Below, one piece after another: positions 35,667 through 45,663 of a stretch of DNA of 64,000 bases. Each line of letters begins with the position of its first letter. Positions within the stretch are counted from its first letter, which is position 1. The notes beneath the pieces are model-generated. The model saw only the letters and a program-made list of their open reading frames with translations, was not told the DNA's origin and made no database searches. Position numbers and translations under genes: made by a program. Origin of the DNA: Paraburkholderia tropica (GTDB taxonomy: Bacteria > Pseudomonadota > Gammaproteobacteria > Burkholderiales > Burkholderiaceae); assembly GCF_914484835.1 (NCBI RefSeq), contig NZ_CAJZAR010000072.1:1-64000 (forward strand). The letters run 5' to 3'.

Positions 35667-36857
35667 ATGACGACCGCCACTTCCACTTCGCCGCGTCCTT
35701 CGCTCGCGCCGCACGACGGCAGCGCCGAGACCTTCGCGCTCGGCCTGCCCGCGCGCCCCGCCCTGCTCTCGCGGCGCGCGTGGCTCGCACTCATCGCGCT
35801 GATCATCGTGATGGGCGTGGGCGTGCCGCTGTGCGCGCTGGTGCTGCCGCAATCGAGCGCGCTGCATCTCTCGGCCTACACCATGACGCTCGCGGGCAAG
35901 CTCATGTGCTACGCGATCGCCGCGCTCGCGCTCGATCTCGTCTGGGGCTACTGCGGCATCCTGAGTCTCGGCCACGGCCTGTTCTTCGCGCTCGGCGGCT
36001 ACGCCATCGGCATGTATCTGATGCGCGAGATCGGCCATGACGGCAAGTACGGCAGCGATCTGCCCGACTTCATGGTGTTTCTCGACTGGCACAGCATGCC
36101 GTGGTACTGGAGCGGCACGCAGCATCTCGGCTATGCGCTGCTGCTCGTGGTGCTCGTGCCCGCCGTGGTCGCGTGGGTGTTCGGCTTCTTCACGTTCCGC
36201 TCGCGCGTGAAGGGCGTGTATCTGTCGATCATCACGCAGGCCATGACCTTCGCGGCGATGCTGCTGTTCTATCGCAACGAGACCGGCTTCGGCGGCAACA
36301 ACGGCTTCACCGATTTCAAGCGCATCGCGGGCATGCCGATCACGCATCCGGGCACGCGCACGGTGCTGTTCCTGCTGACCTTCGCCACGCTCGTGCTCGC
36401 GTTTCTCGCGGCGCGCGCGATCGTCACCTCGAAGCTCGGGCGCGTGGTCACGGCCGTGCGCGACGGCGAAACGCGCCTGATGTTCCTCGGCTACAGCCCG
36501 CTCGGCTACAAGCTGTTCATCTGGACCGTCTCGGCGATGTTGTGCGGCATCGCGGGCGCGCTCTATGTGCCGCAGGTCGGCATCATCAATCCGAGCGAAA
36601 TGTCGCCGGGCAACTCGATCGAAATGGCGATCTGGGTAGCCGTGGGCGGACGCGGCACGCTGATCGGCCCGATCATCGGCGCATTCGCCGTGAACGGCGC
36701 GAAGAGTTTCTTCACCGCCTACTTCGCCGAATACTGGCTGTTCTTCCTCGGCCTCATTTTCGTGCTCGTGCCGCTGTTGCAGCCCAACGGCATCATGGGC
36801 CTGATCGAACTCGCCGCGCGGCGCCTGAAGCTCGCGGCAGGAGGCAAGCGCTCATGA
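35667..36857 (+). CDS. urtC: Urea ABC transporter permease UrtC
   Basis: A 396-residue LivM-type permease with about ten helices, including LDLVWGYCGILSLGHGLFFA and VAVGGRGTLIGPIIGAFAVN. It pairs with UrtB to form the urea channel of the transporter. GGAGG precedes the ATG at 35667; the longer open frame is an overlap with urtB in another frame. It overlaps urtD by four bases. Confidence 0.94.
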   Translation: MTTATSTSPRPSLAPHDGSAETFALGLPARPALLSRRAWLALIALIIVMGVGVPLCALVLPQSSALHLSAYTMTLAGKLMCYAIAALALDLVWGYCGILSLGHGLFFALGGYAIGMYLMREIGHDGKYGSDLPDFMVFLDWHSMPWYWSGTQHLGYALLLVVLVPAVVAWVFGFFTFRSRVKGVYLSIITQAMTFAAMLLFYRNETGFGGNNGFTDFKRIAGMPITHPGTRTVLFLLTFATLVLAFLAARAIVTSKLGRVVTAVRDGETRLMFLGYSPLGYKLFIWTVSAMLCGIAGALYVPQVGIINPSEMSPGNSIEMAIWVAVGGRGTLIGPIIGAFAVNGAKSFFTAYFAEYWLFFLGLIFVLVPLLQPNGIMGLIELAARRLKLAAGGKRS

Positions 36858-37723
36858 ACGGACACATCATGCTCAACGATCCGCTCAATCACAATCCGTT
36901 CGACGAGGAAGGCCTCACGCTCTCGGGCGTCGCCGATATGGGTCACGTGGTCGAGCCCGGCGTGATCGACACCTCGCACGGCACGATCCTGTATCTCGAA
37001 GACGTGACCGTGAGCTTCGACGGCTTTCGCGCGCTCAACAAGCTCTCGCTGGAGATCGACTCGGGCGAGCTGCGCTGCGTGATCGGCCCGAACGGCGCGG
37101 GCAAGACCACGATGATGGACGTGATCACCGGCAAGACCTCGCCCGATTCGGGCAAGGTGTTTCTCGGCCAGACGCTCGACCTCACGCGCATGAACGAACC
37201 GGCGATCGCGCGCGTGGGCATCGGCCGCAAGTTCCAGAAGCCGACCGTGTTCGAGCAGCATCCCGTGTGGGAAAACCTCGAACTCGCGATGAAGGCCGAC
37301 AAGGGCTGGTTCGCCACGCTGCGCGCGCGACTCGGGCGCGACGCGCAGGCGAAGATCGAACAGACGCTCGAAACGATCCGCCTCGAAAGCGACGCGCGCC
37401 GACTCGCGGGCGAGCTTTCGCACGGCCAGAAGCAGCGCCTCGAAATCGGCATGTTGCTGATGCAGAAGCCGCAACTGCTGCTGCTCGACGAACCCGCCGC
37501 CGGCATGACCGACGACGAGACGATGGAACTCGCCGCGCTGCTCAATCGTCTGCGCGGCAGCTGCTCGATGATGGTGGTCGAGCACGACATGGAATTCGTC
37601 GCGGCGCTCGCGGGCGAGACCGGACGCGTGACCGTGATGGCCGAAGGCCGCGTGCTCGCGCACGGCACGCTCGACGAGGTCAAGCGCGACGAGACAGTGA
37701 TCGAATCGTATCTGGGCCGCTAA
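36854..37723 (+). CDS. urtD: Urea ABC transporter ATPase UrtD
   Basis: A 289-residue LivG-type ATPase with Walker A GPNGAGKTT, signature LSHGQKQRLEIG and Walker B LLLLDEPAAGM. About 45 extra residues precede the domain (MNGHIMLNDPLNHNPF on), a polar leader usual in some UrtD proteins. ATGA overlap with urtC shows coupling. Confidence 0.94.
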   Translation: MNGHIMLNDPLNHNPFDEEGLTLSGVADMGHVVEPGVIDTSHGTILYLEDVTVSFDGFRALNKLSLEIDSGELRCVIGPNGAGKTTMMDVITGKTSPDSGKVFLGQTLDLTRMNEPAIARVGIGRKFQKPTVFEQHPVWENLELAMKADKGWFATLRARLGRDAQAKIEQTLETIRLESDARRLAGELSHGQKQRLEIGMLLMQKPQLLLLDEPAAGMTDDETMELAALLNRLRGSCSMMVVEHDMEFVAALAGETGRVTVMAEGRVLAHGTLDEVKRDETVIESYLGR

Positions 37724-37755
37724 GCCGCTTCCACCAAGCCCGACAAGGCATCGAC

Positions 37756-38451
37756 ATGCTCACAATCGAATCGCTGAACCAGTATTACGGCGGCAGCCAC
37801 ATCCTGCGCAACGTCTCGATGACGGTGCCCGAAGGCGAACTCACGGTGCTGCTCGGACGCAACGGCGTGGGCAAGACCACGCTGCTGCGCTGCCTGATGG
37901 GCGTGGTGCCGACGAAGAACGGCAGCATCGCGTGGGGCGACACCGCACTCACGAAAATGCCCACGCATGCGCGCGTGGCGCATGGCCTCGCGTATGTGCC
38001 GCAAGGGCGCGATATCTTTCCGCGTCTCACGGTCGAGGAGAATCTGCTGGTGGGCGCGGCGAGCAAGAAGCGCATGCCCAAGGGCGTGCCCGAGCACATC
38101 TACACGCTCTTTCCCGTGCTCAAGGACATGAAGGCGCGGCGCGGCGGCGATCTCTCGGGCGGCCAGCAACAGCAGCTTGCCATCGGCCGCGCGCTGATGA
38201 GCGAACCGCAACTGCTGATTCTCGACGAGCCGACCGAAGGCATTCAGCCTTCCATCATTCAGGAGATCGGGCGCACGCTGCGACGGCTCGTCGAAGAAAT
38301 GAACCTCACGGTGCTGCTGGTCGAGCAGTATTACGACTTCGCGAAGGCCATCGCCGATCGTTACTGGGTGATGAGCCGTGGCGAGATCGTCGCGGGCGGC
38401 GCGGGCGCGCAGATGGATGCGGACGGCGTGCGCGAGCTGATCGCCGTTTAA
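37756..38451 (+). CDS. urtE: Urea ABC transporter ATPase UrtE
   Basis: A 231-residue LivF-type ATPase with Walker A GRNGVGKTT, signature LSGGQQQQLAIGRAL and Walker B LLILDEPTEGI. It completes the five-gene urea importer, a high-affinity system used when urea is scarce. ureD follows 94 bp later on the same strand. Confidence 0.95.
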   Translation: MLTIESLNQYYGGSHILRNVSMTVPEGELTVLLGRNGVGKTTLLRCLMGVVPTKNGSIAWGDTALTKMPTHARVAHGLAYVPQGRDIFPRLTVEENLLVGAASKKRMPKGVPEHIYTLFPVLKDMKARRGGDLSGGQQQQLAIGRALMSEPQLLILDEPTEGIQPSIIQEIGRTLRRLVEEMNLTVLLVEQYYDFAKAIADRYWVMSRGEIVAGGAGAQMDADGVRELIAV

Positions 38452-38545
38452 TCAGGCAATCACGCGGATTTTGCACCGGTCGGGACGCGCGGCCTCGCAT
38501 GCTATCCTCCACGCCAACTTCCGCACTGGTCCGCACGAAATCCGC

Positions 38546-39451
38546 ATGTCGCTTCACGAAGATCACGCCGCGCTCGCCAACACCACGCTGCGCAACGCCG
38601 CGCAACCCGAATGGGCCGCGAAGCTCGAACTCGGTTTCGAGCTTCAAAAGACGTCGCGCACGGCGCTCACGCATCGTCTGCATGTGGGGCCGCTGCGCGT
38701 GCAACGTCCGCTCTATCCCGAAGGCGATGCGATCTGCCACGCGGTGATCGTGCATCCGCCAGCAGGCATCGCGGGCGGCGACCGGCTCGATATCGACGTG
38801 AACGTCGGCGACGGCGCGCACGCCGTGATCACCACGCCGGGCGCGACCAAGTGGTACAAGTCGAACGGCCGCGTCGCGCGCCAGCGCATCAAGGTGCATG
38901 TCGGCGACGGCGCGAAGCTCGACTGGCTGCCGCAGAACAATCTCGTCTTCGATGACGCGCACGCCGAGCAGGACTTCGCGCTCACGCTCGGCGCGGGCGC
39001 GACGGCCATCGGCTGGGACGCGACGCAACTGGGCCGCCAGGCGGCGGGCGAGCGCTGGTCGGCGGGCATGCTGCGCGCGCTCACGCGCGTCGTGCGCACG
39101 GCCACGCCCGACGCGGAAGAACAACTGCTCTGGTTCGAGCGCGCGCTGATCGACGCTGCCGATCCGTTGCGCGACGCGCCGCAAGGTCTCGCGGGTTTTC
39201 CGGCGTTCGGCGTGCTGTGGGCGATCGGCCCCGCGTGCACCGACGCGCTCGCGCAGGATCTCGCCGCCACGCTGCCCTTCGACGACACGCTGCGCTCGGG
39301 CGCGAGCTGCGTCGCGCCGGGCGTGCTGCTCGTGCGCGTGGTAAGCCGCTCGATGGAGCCGCTGCAAGCCACGCTCGCGCAATGCTGGACGCAGCTGCGC
39401 CCGTTCGTGCACGGCGTGAAGGCCGCGCCGCTGCGTCTCTGGACGACCTGA
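38546..39451 (+). CDS. ureD: Urease accessory protein UreD
   Basis: A 301-residue scaffold protein that binds apo-urease with UreF and UreG during nickel insertion. The family pieces VIVHPPAGIAGGDRLDIDV, TTPGATKWYKSN and LDWLPQNNLVFDDA are present. The ATG at 38546 (MSLHEDHAAL) is preferred; an upstream TTG in frame lies in the intergenic stretch. It sits between the transporter and ureA, on its own side of the second sigma-54 promoter. Confidence 0.94.
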   Translation: MSLHEDHAALANTTLRNAAQPEWAAKLELGFELQKTSRTALTHRLHVGPLRVQRPLYPEGDAICHAVIVHPPAGIAGGDRLDIDVNVGDGAHAVITTPGATKWYKSNGRVARQRIKVHVGDGAKLDWLPQNNLVFDDAHAEQDFALTLGAGATAIGWDATQLGRQAAGERWSAGMLRALTRVVRTATPDAEEQLLWFERALIDAADPLRDAPQGLAGFPAFGVLWAIGPACTDALAQDLAATLPFDDTLRSGASCVAPGVLLVRVVSRSMEPLQATLAQCWTQLRPFVHGVKAAPLRLWTT

Positions 39452-39464
39452 GCCGCATACTCGT

Positions 39465-39481
39465 CGCACCATCCTGGCGCG
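39465..39481. promoter_or_regulatory. Candidate NtrC binding site upstream of ureA
   Basis: GCACC-N5-GGCGC (39466-39480) is close to the NtrC dyad and lies about 100 bp before a sigma-54 promoter. GGTGCA half-sites also occur at 39529 and 39550. Assignment is by resemblance. Confidence 0.4.
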
Positions 39482-39574
39482 CACTCGCGCGCCTGCGCAC
39501 AATCTCGCGCCATCGATACGCCAATGCGGTGCACAAAGACCGCATGAATGGTGCATCCACGCTGTCCCCTTCAT

Positions 39575-39590
39575 TGGCACACACCTTGCT
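39575..39590 (+). promoter_or_regulatory. Sigma-54 promoter of the urease structural operon
   Basis: TGGCACACACCTTGCT matches the RpoN consensus TGGCAC-N5-TTGC at every conserved base. It is 119 bases upstream of ureA and downstream of ureD, giving the structural genes their own nitrogen-controlled start. Confidence 0.85.
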
Positions 39591-39708
39591 GTGAGCTTGC
39601 ATCGAATCGTGCGCGCCGCGCGCGAGGCAGCAAGCTGTCCGTAACGTGGCTCCCGTAAGCTGAACGCACGCTCCACGCCAGCCGACTTGCCCCAACCGAA
39701 CCAGAACG

Positions 39709-40011
39709 ATGAAGCTCACGCCACGCGAGAAAGACAAGCTCCTGATCTTCACCGCCGCGCTGCTCGCCGAACGGCGCCGCGCGCGCGGCCTCAAGCTCAA
39801 CTACCCGGAAGCCGTGGCGTTCATCAGCGCCGCGCTGATGGAAGCCGCCCGCGACGGCAAGACCGTCGCCGAGGTCATGCACTACGGCACCACGCTGCTC
39901 ACGCGCGACGACGTGATGGACGGCGTGCCCGAGATGATCCCCGATATCCAGGTCGAAGCGACCTTCCCCGACGGCACCAAGCTCGTCACCGTCCACCATC
40001 CGATTCCCTGA
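39709..40011 (+). CDS. ureA: Urease gamma subunit
   Basis: A 100-residue subunit starting MKLTPREKDKLLIFTAALLA and containing LNYPEAVAFISAALMEAARDG, the UreA signature. Normal length for the separate gamma subunit of three-subunit bacterial ureases. First gene of ureABCEFG; ureB follows after 11 bp. Confidence 0.97.
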   Translation: MKLTPREKDKLLIFTAALLAERRRARGLKLNYPEAVAFISAALMEAARDGKTVAEVMHYGTTLLTRDDVMDGVPEMIPDIQVEATFPDGTKLVTVHHPIP

Positions 40012-40022
40012 AGGACGCGCCC

Positions 40023-40328
40023 ATGATCCCCGGCGAAATGCTGATCGACGACGGCGAAATCGAACTCAACGCGGGCCGCGAAACGGTCAGCGTGACGGTC
40101 GCGAACACGGGCGACCGCCCGGTGCAGATCGGCTCGCACTACCACTTCTACGAAGTCAACGAAGCGCTCACGTTCGACCGCGAAGCCACACGCGGCTTCC
40201 GCCTGAACATCGCGGCGGGCACGGCCGTGCGTTTCGAGCCCGGCCAGGAGCGCACCGTCGAACTCGTCGCGCTCGCGGGCGAGCGCGCGGTCTACGGCTT
40301 CAACGGCAAGGTGATGGGCCCGCTCTGA
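40023..40328 (+). CDS. ureB: Urease beta subunit
   Basis: A 101-residue subunit with MIPGEMLIDDGEIELNAGRE at the start and VQIGSHYHFYEVN near residue 35, the UreB hallmark. With UreA and UreC it forms the (alpha beta gamma)3 enzyme. Confidence 0.97.
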   Translation: MIPGEMLIDDGEIELNAGRETVSVTVANTGDRPVQIGSHYHFYEVNEALTFDREATRGFRLNIAAGTAVRFEPGQERTVELVALAGERAVYGFNGKVMGPL

Positions 40329-40371
40329 CGCGGCGCGCCTCACGACGCCTCGAATTCATCAGGAATCCGAT

Positions 40372-42078
<1,707 letters not shown>

Positions 42079-42125
42079 TCTGTTCGGGTTACGCGAACAG
42101 ATACGACGAAGTTTGAAGTATTACT

Positions 42126-42821
42126 ATGCGCACGATCGACAAACGACTCAACGCGAAGCTCGCACCGGTACTGGTCAAGCGCGCGCCCACCCTCACGCTC
42201 GCCTACGACGAGCGCTGCAAGAGCCGCCTCGCAGCCAGGCTCGACACGGGCGAGGACGTGGGCGTGGTGCTGCCGCGCGGCACGGTGCTGCGCGACGGTG
42301 ACATGCTGGTCGCCGACGACGGCGGCCTCGTGCGCGTGATCGCGGCGGCGCAGAACGTGCTGCGCGTGCGCGCGCACGACCGCCTCACGCTCACGCGCGC
42401 GGCGTACCACCTGGGCAATCGCCATACGCCCGTGGAAGTGGGCGTCGACGAACTGAAGCTCGAAGCCGATCCCGTGCTCGAAGACATGCTCAAGCGCCTC
42501 GGCGCGCAGGTCGAGCGCGCGGAACTGCCGTTCCAGCCCGAGTCGGGCGCGTATGGCGGCGGTCATCGGCATGGTCACGACGCGACCTTCGCCGAAGACT
42601 ACGCGCTCGCGCAGCGCGTGTATGGCGAGCATCACGGGCACGATCATGCACACGATCATGGTCATGATCACGGCCACGCTCATGCGCACGATCACGCGCA
42701 CGATCACAGCCATGATCACGGCGACGATCACAATCATGATCACAACCACGATCACGAATGCGGCCACGACCACGGTCATTGCGACGGCCACGCGCACGAC
42801 CACAGCCATGAACATCGCTGA
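42126..42821 (+). CDS. ureE: Urease nickel metallochaperone UreE with long His-rich tail
   Basis: A 231-residue protein. The peptide-binding and metal-binding domains fill residues 1-140, with the conserved GNRHTP (His100). Residues 169-230 are a tail of alternating His with Asp, Gly, Ala or Asn: 29 histidines in 62 residues, plus two cysteines. Such tails bind several nickel ions; UreE passes nickel to UreG/urease. The coding repeat (42630-42820) is made of CAC/CAT-GAT-type units. The last 14 bases overlap ureF. Confidence 0.95.
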   Translation: MRTIDKRLNAKLAPVLVKRAPTLTLAYDERCKSRLAARLDTGEDVGVVLPRGTVLRDGDMLVADDGGLVRVIAAAQNVLRVRAHDRLTLTRAAYHLGNRHTPVEVGVDELKLEADPVLEDMLKRLGAQVERAELPFQPESGAYGGGHRHGHDATFAEDYALAQRVYGEHHGHDHAHDHGHDHGHAHAHDHAHDHSHDHGDDHNHDHNHDHECGHDHGHCDGHAHDHSHEHR

Positions 42822-43497
42822 ACTCACCGCGCTGCTGCATCTTGCGTCGCCGGCGCTGCCGATCGGCGCGTTCAGCTATTCGCAGGGCCTCGAAGCGGCC
42901 ATCGACGCCAAGCTCGTCGAGACCGCCGACGACGCCGCGCACTGGATCGCCCACGGCCTCGCCAACGTACTCGCGCCCGGCGAACTGCCGTTCCTCGCGC
43001 ATCAGCTCGAACGCTGGCGCGCACACGACGACGATGCAACTCAAGCGCTGATCGACGCCAACGCCGAATTCATCGCGAGCCGTGAATCGGCGGAACTGCG
43101 CCGCGAGACCGCGCAGATGGGCTGGTCGCTGCGCCAGCTCTGTGCGCAGCTCGAATGGGGCGACGCCGCGCGCCGCGCCACGCTCGAGCGCATGACGCCC
43201 GTCGCGCAACCCACGGCGTTCGCCTTCGCGGCCTACGCGCACGAGGCGTCCACGGATGCGACGCTCGCCGCCTACGCGTTCAGCTGGGTCGAGAACCAGA
43301 CCGCCGCCGCGCTCAAGGCGGTGCCGCTCGGTCAGGTCGCGGGACAGCGCATCGTCGTCGCGCTGCGGCCCGCGATCGCCGACGCCGTGGCTCGCGCGCT
43401 CGCCACGCCGCCCGACTCGCTCAACACGTTCGCACCGCAGCTCGGCATTCTGAGCGCGCGCCATGAATCGCAATACTCGCGGCTGTTCCGTTCCTGA
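42808..43497 (+). CDS. ureF: Urease accessory protein UreF
   Basis: A 229-residue all-helical protein beginning MNIAELTALLHLASPALPIG and containing FSYSQGLEAAID, the UreF hallmark. It bridges UreD-urease and UreG and gates GTP hydrolysis during nickel delivery. Its ATG lies inside the end of ureE (14-bp overlap). C-terminus ESQYSRLFRS is typical. Confidence 0.95.
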   Translation: MNIAELTALLHLASPALPIGAFSYSQGLEAAIDAKLVETADDAAHWIAHGLANVLAPGELPFLAHQLERWRAHDDDATQALIDANAEFIASRESAELRRETAQMGWSLRQLCAQLEWGDAARRATLERMTPVAQPTAFAFAAYAHEASTDATLAAYAFSWVENQTAAALKAVPLGQVAGQRIVVALRPAIADAVARALATPPDSLNTFAPQLGILSARHESQYSRLFRS

Positions 43498-43536
43498 GCG
43501 CCGCGCTTTACGTTACTTCGCGTTAGCCACTCACCC

Positions 43537-44184
43537 ATGAATTCGCCCAATACTTCGTCCAATAAGCGCACCAAGAAACTGCCGCCGCTGCGCGTCGGCG
43601 TCGGCGGCCCGGTTGGCTCCGGCAAGACCACGCTGCTCGAAATGCTTTGCAAGGCGATGCGCGAGCGCTACGACCTCGTCGCCATCACCAACGACATCTA
43701 CACGAAGGAAGATCAGCGCCTGCTGACCGTCGCGGGCGCCCTGCCCGCCGAGCGCATCATGGGCGTGGAAACGGGCGGCTGCCCGCACACGGCGATCCGC
43801 GAGGATGCGTCGATCAACCTCGAAGCCGTCGACCAGATGCTCACGCGCTTTCCCGATGCGGACATCGTCTTCATCGAGTCGGGCGGCGACAATCTCGCGG
43901 CCACCTTCAGCCCGGAGCTGTCCGACCTGACGATCTACGTGATCGACGTGGCGGGCGGCGAGAAGATCCCGCGCAAGGGCGGCCCCGGCATCACGAAGTC
44001 GGATCTGCTGGTGATCAACAAGACCGATCTCGCGCCGCTCGTGGGCGCGAACCTCGACATCATGGCCTCCGACGCGCAGAAAATGCGCGGCGAGCGGCCG
44101 TTCGTGATGTGCAATCTGAAGGCGCTCGACGGCCTCGATCAGGTGATCGGATTCATCGAGAAGAAGGGATTGCTGCTGGGTTGA
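43537..44184 (+). CDS. ureG: Urease accessory GTPase UreG
   Basis: A 215-residue SIMIBI-class GTPase with P-loop GPVGSGKT (residues 24-31), ESGGDN, NKTDLAPL and the invariant nickel-binding CPH at 82-84 (TGGCPHTAIRED). GTP-dependent dimerisation carries nickel to the UreD-UreF-urease complex. Last gene of the locus; it converges on waaA. A GC-rich 8-bp stem without a T-run lies at 44186-44212. Confidence 0.96.
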   Translation: MNSPNTSSNKRTKKLPPLRVGVGGPVGSGKTTLLEMLCKAMRERYDLVAITNDIYTKEDQRLLTVAGALPAERIMGVETGGCPHTAIREDASINLEAVDQMLTRFPDADIVFIESGGDNLAATFSPELSDLTIYVIDVAGGEKIPRKGGPGITKSDLLVINKTDLAPLVGANLDIMASDAQKMRGERPFVMCNLKALDGLDQVIGFIEKKGLLLG

Positions 44185-44240
44185 ACGCTCGGCTCACGAT
44201 GCGTGCCGAGCGGCGCGCGTCGTGAGAACGTCGTTCAGAT

Positions 44241-45566
44241 TCAGAGATCGAGCGTCGTGGCCGAGGCGCGTTCGGGCAACAGCGTCGTGAGCACGTCGAC
44301 CGTGCGCGCGGTCGCGCCGCGATGGCGCGATGCGAAGGCCGCCGCCGCCGCGCCCATCGTCACGCGGCGCGATTTGTCCTCGAAGAGTTCGCGCAAGGCG
44401 CGCGCGAGATCGGCCGGGTCCTGCACTTGCAGCGCCGCGCCCGCCGCCACGGCGTCGGCGGTGGCCTGCGTGAAATTGAACACGTGCGGGCCGATCAGCA
44501 CCGGCGTACCCACCGCGCAGGCTTCGATCAGATTCTGCCCGCCCAGCGGCAGCAAACTCCCGCCGATAAACGCGACATCGGCGGCCGCGTAATACGCGCC
44601 CATCTCGCCCATCGAATCGCCGAGCAGCACGTTCACGTCCTGCGGCAAGGCGCTTACATCCGCGTGCGCGGTGCTCGTGGACGCCGGCGCCCACTGCGAG
44701 CGCCGTTCGAGCTTCAGATTCTTGCGCGTGACCAGCGCGGCCACTTCGTCGAAACGCTGCGGATGACGCGGCACGAGAATGAGCAAGGCGTCGGGCACGT
44801 TGAGCGCCGCGAACGCTTGCAGCACGAGTTCTTCTTCGCCCTCGCGCGTGCTCGCCGCCACCCAGACGGGACGCGCGCCGATCGCACGATGCCAGTCGCG
44901 GCCGCGCGCGATGAGCGCGGGCGGGCTCGCCATATCGAACTTCAGGTTGCCGAGCACGGCCACGTTGCGCGCGCCGAGCGCGGTGAGGCGTTCGGCATCC
45001 GCCGGACTCTGCGCGAGCACGCGCGTGATGCCGCCGAACACCTCGCGCGCGCCTGCGCCGAACTTCGCCGCGCGCTTGAACGAACGGGCTGACATGCGCG
45101 CGTTCGTGAGCACGAGCGGCACGTCGGCGCGCTTGCATTCGTCGATGAGCGTGGGCCACACCTCGGTTTCCATCACGAGGCCGAGCGACGGCCGCCACGT
45201 GCGCAGAAAACGCCGCACCGCGTGCGGCATGTCGTACGGCAGATAGCAGCGCAGCACGCGCTCGCCGAACAGCTGCTCGCCTTGCGCGCGCCCGCCCGGC
45301 GTCATGTGCGTGAGCAGGATGCGCGCGTCGGGGCGCGCCGCCAGCAGCGCGTCGATGAGCGGCTGCGCCGCGCGCGTCTCGCCGACCGAGACCGCATGCA
45401 CCCAGATCAGCGGCGTGTCGTCTTCGGGCAGGCGTCCGGCCGCATAGCCGAAGCGCTCGCACACGTGTTCGCGATAGCCGCGCTCGCGCCGCGAGCGGAT
45501 GAACAGGCGCAGCACCGCGAGCGGCGCGATCAGCCACCAGGCCGCGCGATAAACCGCCCTCAGCAT
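44241..45566 (-). CDS. waaA: 3-deoxy-D-manno-octulosonic acid (Kdo) transferase
   Basis: A 441-residue inner-membrane-associated glycosyltransferase that adds Kdo to lipid IVA, the start of the lipopolysaccharide core. The catalytic Glu63 is in HAVSVGETRA; CMP-Kdo-binding-region motifs GGSLLPLGGQNLIEACAVG and GPHVFNFTQ are intact. N-terminal hydrophobic anchor at residues 5-22. It follows kdoO on the minus strand. Confidence 0.95.
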   Translation of the reverse strand: MLRAVYRAAWWLIAPLAVLRLFIRSRRERGYREHVCERFGYAAGRLPEDDTPLIWVHAVSVGETRAAQPLIDALLAARPDARILLTHMTPGGRAQGEQLFGERVLRCYLPYDMPHAVRRFLRTWRPSLGLVMETEVWPTLIDECKRADVPLVLTNARMSARSFKRAAKFGAGAREVFGGITRVLAQSPADAERLTALGARNVAVLGNLKFDMASPPALIARGRDWHRAIGARPVWVAASTREGEEELVLQAFAALNVPDALLILVPRHPQRFDEVAALVTRKNLKLERRSQWAPASTSTAHADVSALPQDVNVLLGDSMGEMGAYYAAADVAFIGGSLLPLGGQNLIEACAVGTPVLIGPHVFNFTQATADAVAAGAALQVQDPADLARALRELFEDKSRRVTMGAAAAAFASRHRGATARTVDVLTTLLPERASATTLDL

Positions 45567-45663
45567 CGGGCCTCCGCGATCGCAGCCACTGCGCGGACGA
45601 ACGCGCGAGGCGCGGCGGCGGCGCGGACAACCCGCGCGCCCGAGTCCCTGCTCGAATCGAAGA

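Noticed and set aside
42630..42820. Stand-alone tandem repeat or CRISPR
   Set aside because: The repeat is the coding sequence of the histidine-rich UreE tail and stays in frame.
44186..44212. Terminator between ureG and waaA
   Set aside because: An 8-bp stem CGCTCGGC/GCCGAGCG is present but no T-run follows on either strand, so it is not listed as a terminator.
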